NCBI GenBank assembly: GCA_023525975.1
Contig: CM042018.1
Coordinates: 105,888,001-105,952,000, forward strand
Direction of reading: 5' to 3'
DNA from: Smallanthus sonchifolius
Lineage: Eukaryota > Streptophyta > Magnoliopsida > Asterales > Asteraceae
DNA length: 64,000 bases
Part shown: one piece after another, positions 32,872-44,287 of the stretch
Layout: each line of letters opens with the position of its first letter
Position numbering within the stretch: the first letter of the stretch is position 1
Translations under genes and position numbers: made by a program
Notes under the pieces: generated by a model
Told to the model about the DNA's origin: nothing
Database searches by the model: none
Seen by the model: only the letters and a program-made list of their open reading frames with translations

Positions 32872-33311
32872 TCTATCTATACTATATAATAAATAAAGGT
32901 TTTTTAATGACATGTGTCGCCTTCATATTCATTCTCATCATTTTTTCCCGCCGCTCTCTCTTATTAAATGCACCTCCATCTTTTAATAATAATATATTTT
33001 TAAAGAAAATATTAATTATACTAATAAAACACGTTTATTTTAAATTATCTCTTATTATAAGAAACTTTAAAATTTAATTATGTAACTTTTATTTTCAATC
33101 AAATAATAAATGCAAATCAAAATACATTAAATAATACTTAACGTATTTTCGAAACCCAATTATATATATTAATTTTTATATATTTTGAATTTTGTTTTCT
33201 ATCCTTAGTATATGATACATTTTTACACCTGTAAAATATACACATAAAGATTTAAGAATTTTATGTATTGATATTTTTCACAGCGTGTGTAATACACGAG
33301 ATCTAAGCTAG
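32872..33311 (+). mobile_element. Helitron H2 nested in H1
   Basis: 5' end TCTATCTATACTATATAATA after A32871; 3' hairpin CGTGTGTAATACACG (33284-33298), then AGATCTAAG and CTAG|T (33308-33311, T33312). Removing it rejoins TTATTAA|TTATACTAATAAAA, which matches H2's own internal TATTAATTATACTAATAAAA, so it entered at A|T with no target duplication, as Helitrons do. Confidence 0.8.
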
Positions 33312-33529
33312 TTATACTAATAAAACACATTTATTTTAAACTATCTCTTATTATAAGAAATTTGAAATCTAATTATCTAACTTATTTTTTCAAACAAAGA
33401 GTAAATTAAAGTCAAATTAAATTGAATAATAATTAATGTATTTTCGAAACCTAATTTTATATTAATTTTTACATATTTTTGGATTTTGTTTTCTATTGTT
33501 ACTATATGTAATATATTTTTTCACCTATA

Positions 33530-33531
<2 letters not shown>

Positions 33532-33588
<57 letters not shown>
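33532..33588. repeat. (TA)n tract left of element F
   Basis: About 57 bases of TA repeat inside Helitron H1. The equivalent position in H2 has only a very short AATATACACA. Confidence 0.9.
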
Positions 33589-33591
<3 letters not shown>

Positions 33592-33962
33592 GCATGTTCT
33601 TTTGAGAACCAACCATATGTTGAGAACCGAAAGAACCGCACAAAATGTGTACATATCGCTTTAGTGAAAAAAGTAAAATTCAACAACAATGTTTTATTTA
33701 TCTCTTCCCACTCTTAGTTTGAGTTTATCTCCTCTCTCCTGAATTTTTTTAAAAAAAGTATAAAAATATGCATTCATTTATGCATATAGTGTGAGTGCAT
33801 ATATGCATTTAAAAAACGACTATAAATTCGAGGTCTTTTAAAACCAAACCTTAAACATATTGAAATGTACATGAATTATAGTCAATTTATATTATAAATA
33901 GAGGAAGAGTTAATGCGGTTCTCACGGTTCTTAACATATTGTTGGTTCTCAAAAGAACATAC

Positions 33963-33965
<3 letters not shown>
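33589..33965. mobile_element. (TA)n-bounded element F with ~45-bp inverted ends
   Basis: Left GGGGCATGTTCTTTTGAGAA, CCAACCATATGTTGAGAACC; right reverse complement GGGGTATGTTCTTTTGAGAA, CCAACAATATGTTAAGAACC. Size 377 bp, flanked by (TA)n on both sides. Its ends resemble those of element B. Confidence 0.88.

Positions 33966-33996
<31 letters not shown>
33966..33996. repeat. (TA)n tract right of element F
   Basis: About 30 bases of TA repeat. Confidence 0.9.
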
Positions 33997-33999
<3 letters not shown>

Positions 34000-34057
34000 T
34001 AGGAGTTTTATATCTTGATATTTTTTCACCATGTGTAGTACACATGTTCTAAGCTAA

Positions 34058-35904
34058 TGTTGTAATAAATAAAAAGTAATAATAACGTGCATAAACTGCC
34101 ATTTCTACGACCACTACTACCACATGCTACTATTGATGTTATACAAGTAACATCATGCATACAATATTAGATATTATACAAGTAACATCAGAACATACAA
34201 CATTATAAACTATAGTGTATTTATTGGTTAATACATTTATTCTTCGATAAATTTACTACATCTCACTTTAACCTTGATTACATAACTACCAACTACTATT
34301 ATACAAGTAAAACCGGAACATACAACATTAGAAATTGTAATGTATTTATTATTCGATAAATTTAGTGCATCTCACTTTAACCTTTTGTACAATCTTTTAA
34401 AATATCTTCATCAAGCAAATCCAAAGACAATAAAGTGGTTCTCATTTTTAAGATTAGTTCTTTTTTTTAATTAGTTCTCAATTTTTTTTACAGTGGTATT
34501 CAGTTAAAACCACTCCTTATAATATAAATAAAACTTTGTGTTTTTGTTATGTTATTATAAAACATTTTATAATTTTTTTATTTCACTACCATCTAATAAA
34601 ATTGATATTCTATACTCATGAAAACCAGTCTCACTTCACCTATCTATCGGTTATATGATGTTGAAAACATGTGTCACATAAAAAAAAAATGGTAACATAA
34701 TAAAAATTATTAATAACACAACAATTTGAAATGTCAGTTACATACCGTTTATTGGAAGGTCAATGATTGGTCCACGGCAGCAAATTCCTCAGTCCTCTCA
34801 TGACGGCATGTGTCAACTGTTAAGCAAAGGGCGGCGCTGAGTAGTTCTTCCTCGGCATAGTTTATAGTTTATAGAAATTAATTGATTATTGGTTCATGAA
34901 GGCAGGTAAAATAAAATACATTTTTTACATGTAAGCAATTTTACGCAAAACATTAAAGTAAACAAACTTGTTGATTACATTTATAATAAAAAATAACATA
35001 TTAAATATCCAAAATTTTATTAAGTTTAGAGTAATAAATCAGATTTTAATTTTAATGAGAGAAGTAAAAAAACATCAAAGTGCTTGGATTTTACTTCAAG
35101 CATAAAATATTTGTGAATATTTTAATAACATTCTATGTATGATTTTGTTTTTTAAGTTTTATGATTAGACTAATTATAGTGGTTTAACTATAAATTAAAA
35201 AAATGACTGTCACGTAGTTATCGGGCTCTCACTAACTAAACCCTCACAAGTGTGTAATGATTTAATTAATAACACAATTATTTTTTTATTTTTATTTCTT
35301 TTATATAAAAATGTGGTTAAATGATTTGATTGGCTGATGTGTACTACACTCGATGTTAGGACAAAACTTTTTTTATAATATGTTGGTAATGACAAAGACA
35401 ATATAAACAATAGTGGTTTTTGTTTCACACTAGATTCCACAAATGCTTGGTAGCTTCTTTTTCGAATTCCAATTCCAATTTGCAATTGGAATTATACAAG
35501 TCAAAAGATTTGCATCAAACCCGATTTTGAGTATTTTAAGACTTCCATCATCAACTAATGCTATTTCGTTTGTATTATCACAACTTTAAAAAGCTATATT
35601 TTATTGATTTTAGAAGGGTAAATGAGGTAAACTCAGTCGATTTCTTGTTTGACTAAGCCATTCTCAAACCATTTTACCAATTTCAACCTCTCAATAAATG
35701 GACACACTAAATTCACCCTTTACGAAATCTGATAGTGTAACATTGTAGCCCCGATTATTTTTGAGACAACTACTACCACTACCTTTGAAATACTAAAAAA
35801 TGATACCGAAAGCTAGAATACGCCAACATTCACACGAAGAGGCAGTTTGAATAGAGTCCGTGAAGCACAACCGCTTGGTTCATAACTAATTTGCTGATAA
35901 TGAA
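34058..35904. other. AT-rich non-coding stretch
   Basis: No gene recognised. A short repeat ATACAAGTAACATCAGAACA/ATACAAGTAAAACCGGAACA recurs at 34140-34330. Otherwise featureless. Confidence 0.35.
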
Positions 35905-36142
35905 TCTATATTATATAATAAATAAAGGTTTTTTCATGCCACGTGTCGCCTCCATATTTATTCTCATCATTTTTTTCCGCTTCTCTCTCTTATTAAATAC
36001 ACCTCTATCTTTTAATAATAATATATTTTTAAAGAAAATAATCTTTATATTAATAAATCTCCTGACATATTTTGACGAGTGTATGTGTTAACAGATTATA
36101 TTGTATTCCACGGGTTTATTCAACCCGTGTAAAACACGAGTT
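35905..36142 (+). mobile_element. Helitron-like element, same family as H1/H2
   Basis: 5' end TCTATATTATATAATAAATA follows A; the body matches H1/H2 (CGTGTCGCCTCCATATTTAT, CACCTCTATCTTTTAATAAT). The 3' side has a hairpin CCGTGTAAAACACG at about 36127 but then TTTTTAAAA instead of a CTRR end. A second hairpin of this type is at about 36199. Confidence 0.65.
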
Positions 36143-36923
36143 TTTAAAAAATAATTTTTTTATTACTTAATATATATATATCATTATATTTATTCAATCC
36201 GTGTAATACACGAGATTTTAACGGTAATAAAGCATTGTTCATGGTGATTAATGTATTATTTTTTAGCTTAGTAAAATCAATACCTAAATTCTCATCACTA
36301 TTATTAGTGTAAAATAGAGTAGTAGTAACATTTGACATTAAAAAAATAACTTATATTTAAATAATAATAATTATACATATAACTATCATAAAAATAATTA
36401 AACAATATAATATGTTTTATATAAAACACATATAATCATAACTATATATAGACCAGTAATTATAAAAGTACGCAAATAAAATAATAAAAACAATTAATAA
36501 ATAATAAACAACTCGAGCTCAAGTAGAATCCGAGCTTGAAAAACTACTCATAAGCTGAGCCGCTGAGGTCAAGCTTTAGAAATAGAGCTCAAAATGAGCA
36601 GAGTTCGAACTCTCTTAGATTAAACGATTTGAGCTCAAGCTTAGGCGAGCTCATGCTCGGCTCCCTTACACCCCCAAAGAGATGTTAGTTACCAAGAGCA
36701 AATGAACAGATTGATATTTTAAAGCAGTCATAACATATTCCCAAAGAAAATGAAAGCACAGGAGTATTGAAGGAGGGCATGTTTCCTTTCCTAACTCTAT
36801 CTTACAATTAGACACTTTTCATTCAATTCCACACATTTTAGGATAATAAAAGAAGCACAAACCACAAACATAAGGAGCCCATCCTCATATCTCTATCATA
36901 CCTTTGGGGTTCCAGCAGCACAA
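36143..36923. other. Flank and 3' UTR side of the first E2 gene
   Basis: AT-rich to 36500, then a GAGCTC/AAGCTTGAGCTC-rich repeat (about 36510-36680, ending ACACCCCC, a possible hAT-MITE remnant). From about 36700 it likely holds the 3' UTR of the minus-strand E2 gene. Confidence 0.4.
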
Positions 36924-39900
36924 TTAGCCCATGGCATACTTCTGAGTCCAGCTTCGCGCGGTCGTCTCATACTTGTTCCTGTCCGTTTTGTACATGTGGG
37001 CAATCTCTGGCACCAAAGGGTCATCCGGGTTTGGGTCCGTCAACAAGGAGCATATCGACAACAATACCTAATTATCATGTCCCCAAAAACAAATTATCAC
37101 TACTGATGAAACAAATGTAAGGCTGTTAAGTTATTTGTGTAGGTGGCAAAACGGATGCGTGGGTGGGGTAGCGCCAGATTGGGTTGACCTGCTAACATTT
37201 TTTTCTAAATTTAATATGAAGTCTGATTCTAAAAAATGATTATTGCAACAATGATCTAATTTTAACTTAAAAAGTAGCAAACACAAACCTTAGAGATGGT
37301 AAGAGCTGGGCTCCATTGTTCTTTAAGAATATCAAGACAAATGCTGCCATTGCTATTGATATTTGGGTGGAAAACTTTCGTCCTGAAAGCCACCTGGAGA
37401 AGTTGACCACAAATGCATTTTAAGCAGCAAAATATGAAAAATAACTGGAGAAAATATGATACGGTGAACACCTTACTTGATGCATAGAGCTAAAACCAAA
37501 TTATTAGCCATTCTATCTACTATAATGTTTTTAAAGTGTTATTTAATCATGTACACCAAGGAATGAAAGAAGTGAATGAAAGCACCTGCCACATCTTTAA
37601 GTAATAGAACAGTCATATTCAACAAATCTTGTATTGTTTCTTCGACTTCAGTTGGTCAGATTTTTACCATAAAACCAAGTGACACCTTCAAATTACTCAC
37701 GATCTTTTACCATTATGGAAACTATTTATTTGAAGATTTCTTTTGCAGTTTTAGTATATTCAACATTTGTTAACATATATACAGTCTGAGGGAAAACTTG
37801 ACAAGAAGTCAGAAGGTAAAATTATTGAGCATTGAATATGATGAGTATGCAGAAAAGCTAATGTTTACCTTAGGTGGCTTAAAAGGATAATCTGGAGGGA
37901 AATGGATGGTAACAAGAAAGACACCACCGGAATAAGGACTATCGGGAGGACCCATGATTGTTGCTTGCCAGTGAAACATGTCTTCTGCCACTGGGCCTAA
38001 AGTTAAAAGTAACAAAACTTTGGTAAACAGTAAAGAAATGAAATATTTATGATTTTCACATTAGATTAGACTTAACATCCATATTCATACAGATGCATGC
38101 TTGCATGAAAATTGAAAACTGCCCTATCAAATGTATGGATAATCTGGCAGTATCATGTACGTTTAGCTTAGAGGTGGCAGTTTAGCAATGGTCAACTTGG
38201 ATTACTTTTCTATCTCAAATGGTTTACGACTTCACGTGCACGCATCAAATGTGCCGAACGGGTTCAAACTTCAAGGTTGCCTGCAGTGTATTTTTAATGC
38301 ATACAAGTCTACAACCTCCTAAATCTCTTTATTCAATGATTAAGATTAATTAATATCAAAATAGTATGTTTTGTAATCATAGTTAATGTGTCAATTATTT
38401 ATTTAGAAGTCTAAAAGATAAAACAAAAGGTGATTTAGGTCAACCTGACCCAACCCTAATAGAAATGACTTGCTTTGGCACCCAACCTGCCAGCCCCGCC
38501 ATCTTGCCACTTGTAGTTTAGCATTTTCCAGTGGAGTATATTCATCTCAAGAAATTGACTTATGACCTACCAAATTTTGATTGGCAGAATAGCAACATAA
38601 CCTGATGTTTCCATAAATGCCCCACATATAGTAGGAAAAAAAAGAACTGGAACATTTCTTAGATTGACGAAAAATTACTATAATGGGCCTGGTGCTAATA
38701 GTGATGCTTGGATCTTGTACATACCAGAGAACACACCATGTGGAACAAGATATGAGATAAATTCAGTCATATTAATATGCAAATGCAAGGAGATGCTTCA
38801 ACATTATAAGTTTGTGGATTGGCTAACAGAATCTATCGAATTAACTAAAGTAGGTACTGGTGTTATGTTGCTATATTTCATTTTCTTTCTTACGTACACA
38901 CAAAGACGCTACGCGAAGGTTGGACACACATCTAGAGACTCAGATTACTTAATTTAACCAAGCAATGGAATGATAGACGAGAATAACAACAGAAAATGCA
39001 AGTGGGAATTCTTTTGTAGTAAAATTGCTATTAGATCCTACCGATTTTGATACAATACCTATCCCAAAAATTTAGATGAAAATAGAAGGCTCTAAACCAT
39101 AAAGCTATACTTACTTCATTTACAAACAAGGGGACCTGCTGTTTATGGCAACAAGAAAGTGACCTTCTGACAACTGCAGAGTCGGGTTATGTTATTTTAA
39201 CATGCTACTCTTGTATTTTACAATTTTGATTTCAATATATATAATGTATCCAACTGTGTTGTTCTTTTGCAATTTATTTGAAAAACTGCAGAATACTGTT
39301 TTAACATGTTAATACACTTGTGACTTGGTGATCGTACTTTTGAACACATATGAAGTTTTTAGTGTGTTCTCTTCTGCTGTTTCAAACCAATGGTTTTGGC
39401 ATAAATCACTTGCATTATTGCAATTTCCCACTCACTGTGGTCATAATTAACAGAATACGGATGCAGTATTACCCGGTAAAATTCACTTATGAACCTCCAT
39501 ATCATTCAGTGAGACAAATACGCTACAAATCAGATTTTTAATAAAAAAAGTTAAGATTTTTTAAAGCAAAACATGAGTTTCCCTTAGTTGTATTAGGTAG
39601 AGAAGAGAACATTATGATGACCTCCGACTAAGAAGTTTTGGTTCCACTACCTGCATGGTTATTAAAATAAGCTACAATATCATAAGACTTTCATGTTCAA
39701 CTTGCTCTTCTTAAGATCCATGGGAGCCTCCTATAGCAACACTAATACACTTAATATACATATATATTACAACACAATCACCATGTTAGACCACAAGGTT
39801 TATGGATGATCTGATCCAAAAACTTTGATAACGCACAAAGTAGCTATGATCTACAACATACATCAACAAATGAGCAAACTACACTGCAAATCACTTAACC

Positions 39901-40195
39901 TAACTTTTGCACAAAGATCAAACCATGATCCTCACAATTTCCACACGACCACAACAGAATTCAGCTATTCCTCACATAAAACAACAAATCAAACCTAAAT
40001 TCCAGCCACAAAAACGTAATTCATCACACAACGCACATATCAACATAAACCACGAGAGATCGAATCAATCGTTCACAAAAAAAGCATCGAAAACAGGATC
40101 TAACGGATCGATACGGAGAACGTACCTGCGCTGCAAGAGGTAGGAGGATCTTTCTGAAGATCCTTGAGCTCCTTCAAGATCCGCTTCGAAGCCAT
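36924..40195 (-). CDS. UBC: Ubiquitin-conjugating enzyme E2, UBC8/9/10 group (downstream copy)
   Basis: Four coding exons on the minus strand: 40195-40126 (70), 37996-37869 (128), 37393-37289 (105), 37067-36924 (144), all with GT-AG introns; total 447 nt, 148 aa, the family's usual length. Exon 1 starts MASKRILKELKDLQKDP. The UBC fold includes the HPN motif at 75-77 (FHPNINSNGS) and the active-site Cys85 (SICLDILKEQW), and it ends SWTQKYAMG. It accepts ubiquitin from E1 as a thioester on Cys85 and passes it on with RING E3s, mainly for Lys48-type chains; cytosol and nucleus. A 5' UTR intron is likely (donor near 40333, acceptor TTCAG near 40215). Intron 1 is 2.1 kb and carries a hAT MITE at 38169-38515. 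No coding defect seen. Confidence 0.95.
38169..38515. mobile_element. hAT MITE in intron 1 of the first E2 gene
   Basis: Ends TAGAGGTGGCAGTTTAGC and, reverse complemented, TACAAGTGGCAAGATGG. Flanks GTTTAGCT (38161-38168) and GTTTAGCA (38516-38523) match 7 of 8. It is absent from the shorter intron 1 of the second E2 gene. Confidence 0.8.
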
Positions 40196-40537
40196 CGCTC
40201 AATACCACAAGGAAATCCTGAATTTTCAGCAAAAAACAAACCCTAGCTCAAATCAAATCACGTAACGGCTGCGTATTACATTAGAGATCAAAAAAAGGAG
40301 GAGAATCAAGAGGAAAAGTGCGCAATCAATCACCTCAAAGATCCTGACCTCTGGTTATTAGGATTCTGTGAATACTCGGAGGAAAATGATGGCGTTTGTA
40401 TAATTGGGCTTTGTATACTATCTTTCGGTTCGGCTTCTATTGGGCTTTCGTCTTTCATGCTTAATATATGGGCTCAGGACCAAAGGGTGGCTAAAAACAC
40501 AGCCCAAATATTAAAAATATCTTATGAATAAAAAAAC
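40196..40537 (-). promoter_or_regulatory. 5' leader and promoter side of the first E2 gene
   Basis: On the minus strand a leader exon would end about 40334 (GATCTTTGAG|GTGATTG) and resume about 40214 (AATTCAG|GATTTCCTTG) just before the ATG. The second E2 gene shows the same arrangement. No TATA box was singled out. Confidence 0.45.
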
Positions 40538-40824
40538 TAGAAATGGACAAAAAAAAACCGGTTTGGATTTTCGAACCGGTTTATAACCCAATCCGGTACC
40601 CCCAAAAAACCCGGTTTGGACCAAACCAGTTAGAACCCGGCCCAAACCGTTGGGCCGTGTACCAGTCCGTGTCCTCGCGCTCAAACCGGTTTGTATAGAG
40701 TTCGATATTTTCCAACCCAAACCGGGTTGTGCCCTGAACCGATTTCCACACAAACGGGTTTTGTAGTTCTGAAAAAAACCGCGAACAGGTTCTGTGAAAA
40801 AAAAACCCGGTTTGTCCATCTCTA
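40538..40824. mobile_element. hAT-like MITE with CCGGTTTGG repeats
   Basis: Ends TAGAAATGGACAAAAA and, reverse complemented, TAGAGATGGACAAACCGG. Subterminal AACCGGTTT repeats pair across it. The flanks are A-rich and no clean target duplication could be called. Confidence 0.65.
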
Positions 40825-41572
40825 TAAAAAAAATTCCTATTATTGAAAATAAATAAGCTGCTATTTTTAATTTATTTGAAGTTTTAAACTTCAGTCCAAA
40901 AGTATTAAAAATATTAGTAAAAATAAACAAGTTATCCGAGTAAATCAAAAGAAAACTTAGATAGTTATAGATCTGGTAAATTAAAATAAATCAATTTTAA
41001 TTAAATTTTTTATCTGATTAAAAAATATATAAAATAAGCCAAATGGATTAAAAGATACCTTAAGGACATGTTTGAGATTACTTATTTTAAGCTTCTTATT
41101 GACTTCTGTAAAAAATTATAAAAAATTTTGAAAAGTAAGTTCCCCTTACTTCTCAAACTTTTTTCCCTCTTTAAAAAGTTAAAAGAAGTAGCAAAAGTCA
41201 CATTCACCAGACACTTTTTTAACTTAATAAGTGTCTAAATAATTTTATTTAAATTTTTGTATATTATTGTAGTTATATTATATTAGAGCGTTTATTTTTT
41301 AATGATGTTATAACGAGTGTTTCACGATCAATTCAACCCCATTCTTGTTAATAGTTACTTGCTTCATTGGTGGTGGGTAGTGTGGATTTCAAATCCTTCA
41401 AATGAAGGTTTAGATGGTATTTAGAAGTAAAAGATTGTTGTTAAAAAAAGTTACTGGTTTCATGATCAATAAAACCTCATTCGTATTAATAATTACTAAT
41501 TTACGGTTAATTCAACGTCATTCTTATTAATAATTTACTCGCTTTGATCCAGCCACCCTAACCAAGGCCGAC
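40825..41572. other. AT-rich non-coding stretch
   Basis: No gene. Three degenerate repeats of a segment with TTCTTATTAATAATT / TTCGTATTAATAATTACT lie at 41340-41540. Confidence 0.35.
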
Positions 41573-41938
41573 CCTTAGGGGGGGAGAGGAGGGCGACCGT
41601 CCAGGTCCCGGTCTCCTCAGGGGCCCGAAGTTTCTAAATTTTTTTTTGTATTATATATATATATATATATATACAAAAAATTCTATATATTTTTAGTTTT
41701 AAACCCAATCCAATCAGTCCATTACTTACACATGTGCCCGAATTGTTTAAAAAAAACTCAAGTTGTAATTAAACTCACATAAAAATTAAAAAGCCCAACC
41801 ATATTTTTAAACTTAAGAAAAAATAGTGATTGTATTATGGTTTTTTTATATAAGATTATTGAGTTTATAGTATATGGGCCCGCTTTTTTTACACGCCCCG
41901 GGCCCAAAACATTTAAAGGATTCTCGGGACCGTCCCTG
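41573..41938. mobile_element. hAT MITE with perfect 8-bp target duplication
   Basis: Ends CAAGGCCGACCCTTAGG and, reverse complemented, CAGGGACGGTCCCGAG. Flanks ACCCTAAC at 41565-41572 and 41939-41946. It carries a (TA)n near its centre. Confidence 0.88.
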
Positions 41939-42000
41939 ACCCTAACGACCTATTTTGCAACCTCGGTCATCCAACTCATGCTCTTACTCGTCACATTTGC

Positions 42001-42232
42001 CGAATGTCTTGTGCGATTCCTAAGGTTAACTTGTTTGTGTGGCGAGCATTAAATGGCAAGATCCCTACTTCGGATGCATTAGCGAGACGTAGTGCGTCAC
42101 CGCCTAGTGGTTACTATCCTTGCTGTGGGATAGTTCAAGAATCGGCGGATCATTTACTAGTATCATGTATAGTGGCCAAGTCAGTTTGGTGACAGGTCTG
42201 GGTTTGGTTAACAGTTCGGATTCCAGCGACGT
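42001..42232 (+). pseudogene. LINE ORF2 remnant, zf-RVT domain
   Basis: Reads IPKVNLFVWRALNGKIPTSD, ALARRSASPP, CCGIVQESADHLLVSC, AKSVW. The order (PK.N.F.WR, then C..C...E...HL...C, then VW) is the zinc-binding segment found C-terminal to plant L1-type reverse transcriptase. A stop follows at 42190-42192 and the rest is lost at the hAT element inserted at 42233. Upstream RT is not visible. Confidence 0.8.
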
Positions 42233-42670
42233 TAGAGGTGGGCAAAAAAATCGGTTTCAAACCGGGTCCCCGGAACCCGACCCGAACCGGTTTCACGACC
42301 AAACCGGTTTCACCCAACCCGATCCGAGACCCGATCCAAACCGTAGGTGTGTAACCAGTTTTAAAAAAATTTTTGGAGGCCGGTTCTTAACCCGACCCGA
42401 ACCGGTTTCAACCTCAAACCGGTTTCGGGCCCGACCCGGTTCTCAAACCGGTTCGGAACCGGTTCGAACCGTTGGGATTTTTGATTTTAACGGCTTTATA
42501 GCCTTTGGAACGGCTATATGACCGTTTTTTTTGGTTTTTGGAGCCCCTATAACTTGTATAAATAGGTGTGGGTTGTATTGGTTCAACCACACAATTCCAA
42601 AACGCTCTCATTTCTCAAAAACGCTCTTATTTCTCAAAAACGCTCACGCTCGAAAGTCGAAACTCTCAAA

Positions 42671-43556
42671 ATGGCAAACGAATCTCAACAATCTAATATT
42701 GTTGGTGCTTCTCAAAGTGTTAGTGCTCCCACGGTTGTGCGGGTTATTCCTACAACAAGGAATCCCAATGTTTGGCAACATTTTGATTTATGCGAAATGT
42801 CGAATGGTGGTCATAAGGCTCGATGCAAGTTGTGCGGGCATTTTTTTTGGAAAAGACGCAAACACAACTTTGAAGAATCACATTGAAAAAAACTATTGTT
42901 CGGTTATAAAGGCTCAAGCTTCGCAAGGTCAACCAAGTATGACAACCGAAGGTAATATTTTTACGTATAATGTTGACTTGGTTCGGGAGAGGATGGCGCA
43001 TTTTGTGATTCAAGAGAGTCTACCTTTCAAACACTTTGACAACGAGCGTTTGACTCGGCTTATTCAACAAACGCTCCAACCTCGCTACACTCATGTAAGT
43101 CGTGCTACTCTTAGACGAGATTGTATAAATATGTTGAAAAAAGCTAAAGTAGAAATAATAAATGAATTTGAAAATTTAAAAACCGGTATTAGTTTAACTT
43201 GTGATGTTTGGTCGGCTCCCCACAATTTGCCGGATTCTTACATTTGCGTTACCGCTCATTGGATAAATCCGGAAAGTTGGCAAATGATGAAACGTACTAT
43301 TGCGTTCGATATTTTTGCATACCCCCACACCGGTGACAATTTATTTTATATTTTAGACAAAGTTATAAGAACTTTTAAAATAGAAACAAAAGTTTTTTCA
43401 ATATCAGGTTTTGTCTCGGTTTCAAAGTTGTTACAATTTGCTCGAGAGCTGGACGATTCAAAGGAAAAGAAAAAGGCGGTGAATGCTATCTTTCAAATGT
43501 CGTGCTGGAGGATTTGGTTGAACCAAAATGATAAAGGGTTCAAATGCCCATCTTAG
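42671..43556 (+). pseudogene. hAT transposase fragment (BED zinc finger plus N-terminal half)
   Basis: 42671-42886 opens MANESQQSNIV and carries a BED finger (NVWQHFDLCE, ARCKLCGHFF, then a later KNHIEKNY). The frame changes at the T-run about 42839-42848. Downstream in the other frame: LVRERMAHFVIQESLPFKHF, then ISLTCDVWSAPHN, YICVTAHWIN, and ARELDDSKEKKKAVNA. The C-terminal half and the hAT dimerisation domain are missing, and there is an internal deletion near KVFSISGFVSV. Function lost. Relatives are the DAYSLEEPER/RICESLEEPER-type genes. Confidence 0.82.
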
Positions 43557-43857
43557 CTTCTTGCTAAGTTGTGTCTCCTTTTTTTTTAATGGAAGTCTCG
43601 TTTTGCTGTTAAAAAAAAAGTTCTTCCTTGTCAACAAAGTACAATGACCAATAGGAACCATCGAGGTAACTAAGTTGACCCCAATCATGAAATACAAATA
43701 ACAGCATAAAGAAACTTCATATTGTCCATAAATGTAAAAAACCAACTTAAAATATTAATATTAACACAAACACAATGAGAGAATTCCCAAATAAAAAGCT
43801 TTTAAGAACGTATACAGGTGCACAGAAAACCCGGTTCCACAACCAGACCCGGAATCG

Positions 43858-44217
43858 GTTCCAACCCGTTTTGCAGTGGACCTAGTTCCAACCCTTTTGA
43901 ACCCGGCAGTTCCTACCTGGTTCCTATTATTAAGTTTTACACCGAAACCGGAAGCGGACCCAAACCGGTCAAAAACCGCTCAAACCGGAAAAAAAAAAAC
44001 CGGTCAACAACTCGACCCGGAACCAGAACCGGAACCGGTTCCAACCCGTTTTGCAGTGGACTTAGTTCCAACCCTTTTGAACCCGGCAGTTCCTACCCGG
44101 TTCCTATTATTAAGTTTTACACCAAAACCAGAAGCGGACCCAAACCGGTCAAAAACCGCTCAAACCGGGGAAAAAAAATCGGTCAACAACCCGGAACCGG
44201 AACCAGTTCCATTGTGT
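43858..44217. repeat. Two tandem 180-bp units, hAT right subterminal region
   Basis: GGTTCCAACCCGTTTTGCAG starts at 43857 and again at 44037. The units differ at a handful of positions. Open frames here are only products of the repeat. Confidence 0.85.
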
Positions 44218-44287
44218 ACCCGGTCAAGCCCAACCCGATTCCTGAACCAATTCCAAAAAAACCCGGTTTTGCACCTCTAGTCACGTA

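Larger units (their letters stand above)
32730..34057 (+). mobile_element. Helitron H1, interrupted by Helitron H2 and element F
   Basis: The 5' end TCTATACTATATAATAAA at 32730 follows host A. The 3' end has the hairpin CATGTGTAGTACACATG (34030-34046), then TTCTAAG and CTAA|T at 34054-34057. H1 comprises 32730-32871, 33312 to about 33531, and about 33997-34057. The two other pieces are insertions. Non-autonomous, no Rep/helicase. Confidence 0.75.
42233..44279 (+). mobile_element. Decayed hAT transposon with partial transposase
   Basis: Left end TAGAGGTGGGCAAAAAAATC, right end reverse complement TAGAGGTGCAAAACCGGG. Candidate degenerate target duplication AGCGACGT / AGTCACGT (6 of 8). Both subterminal regions (42240-42480 and 43818-44270) are packed with AACCGGTTC-type repeats. 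It sits inside the LINE remnant. The transposase piece is described separately. A 180-bp tandem duplication fills the right subterminal region. Confidence 0.75.
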
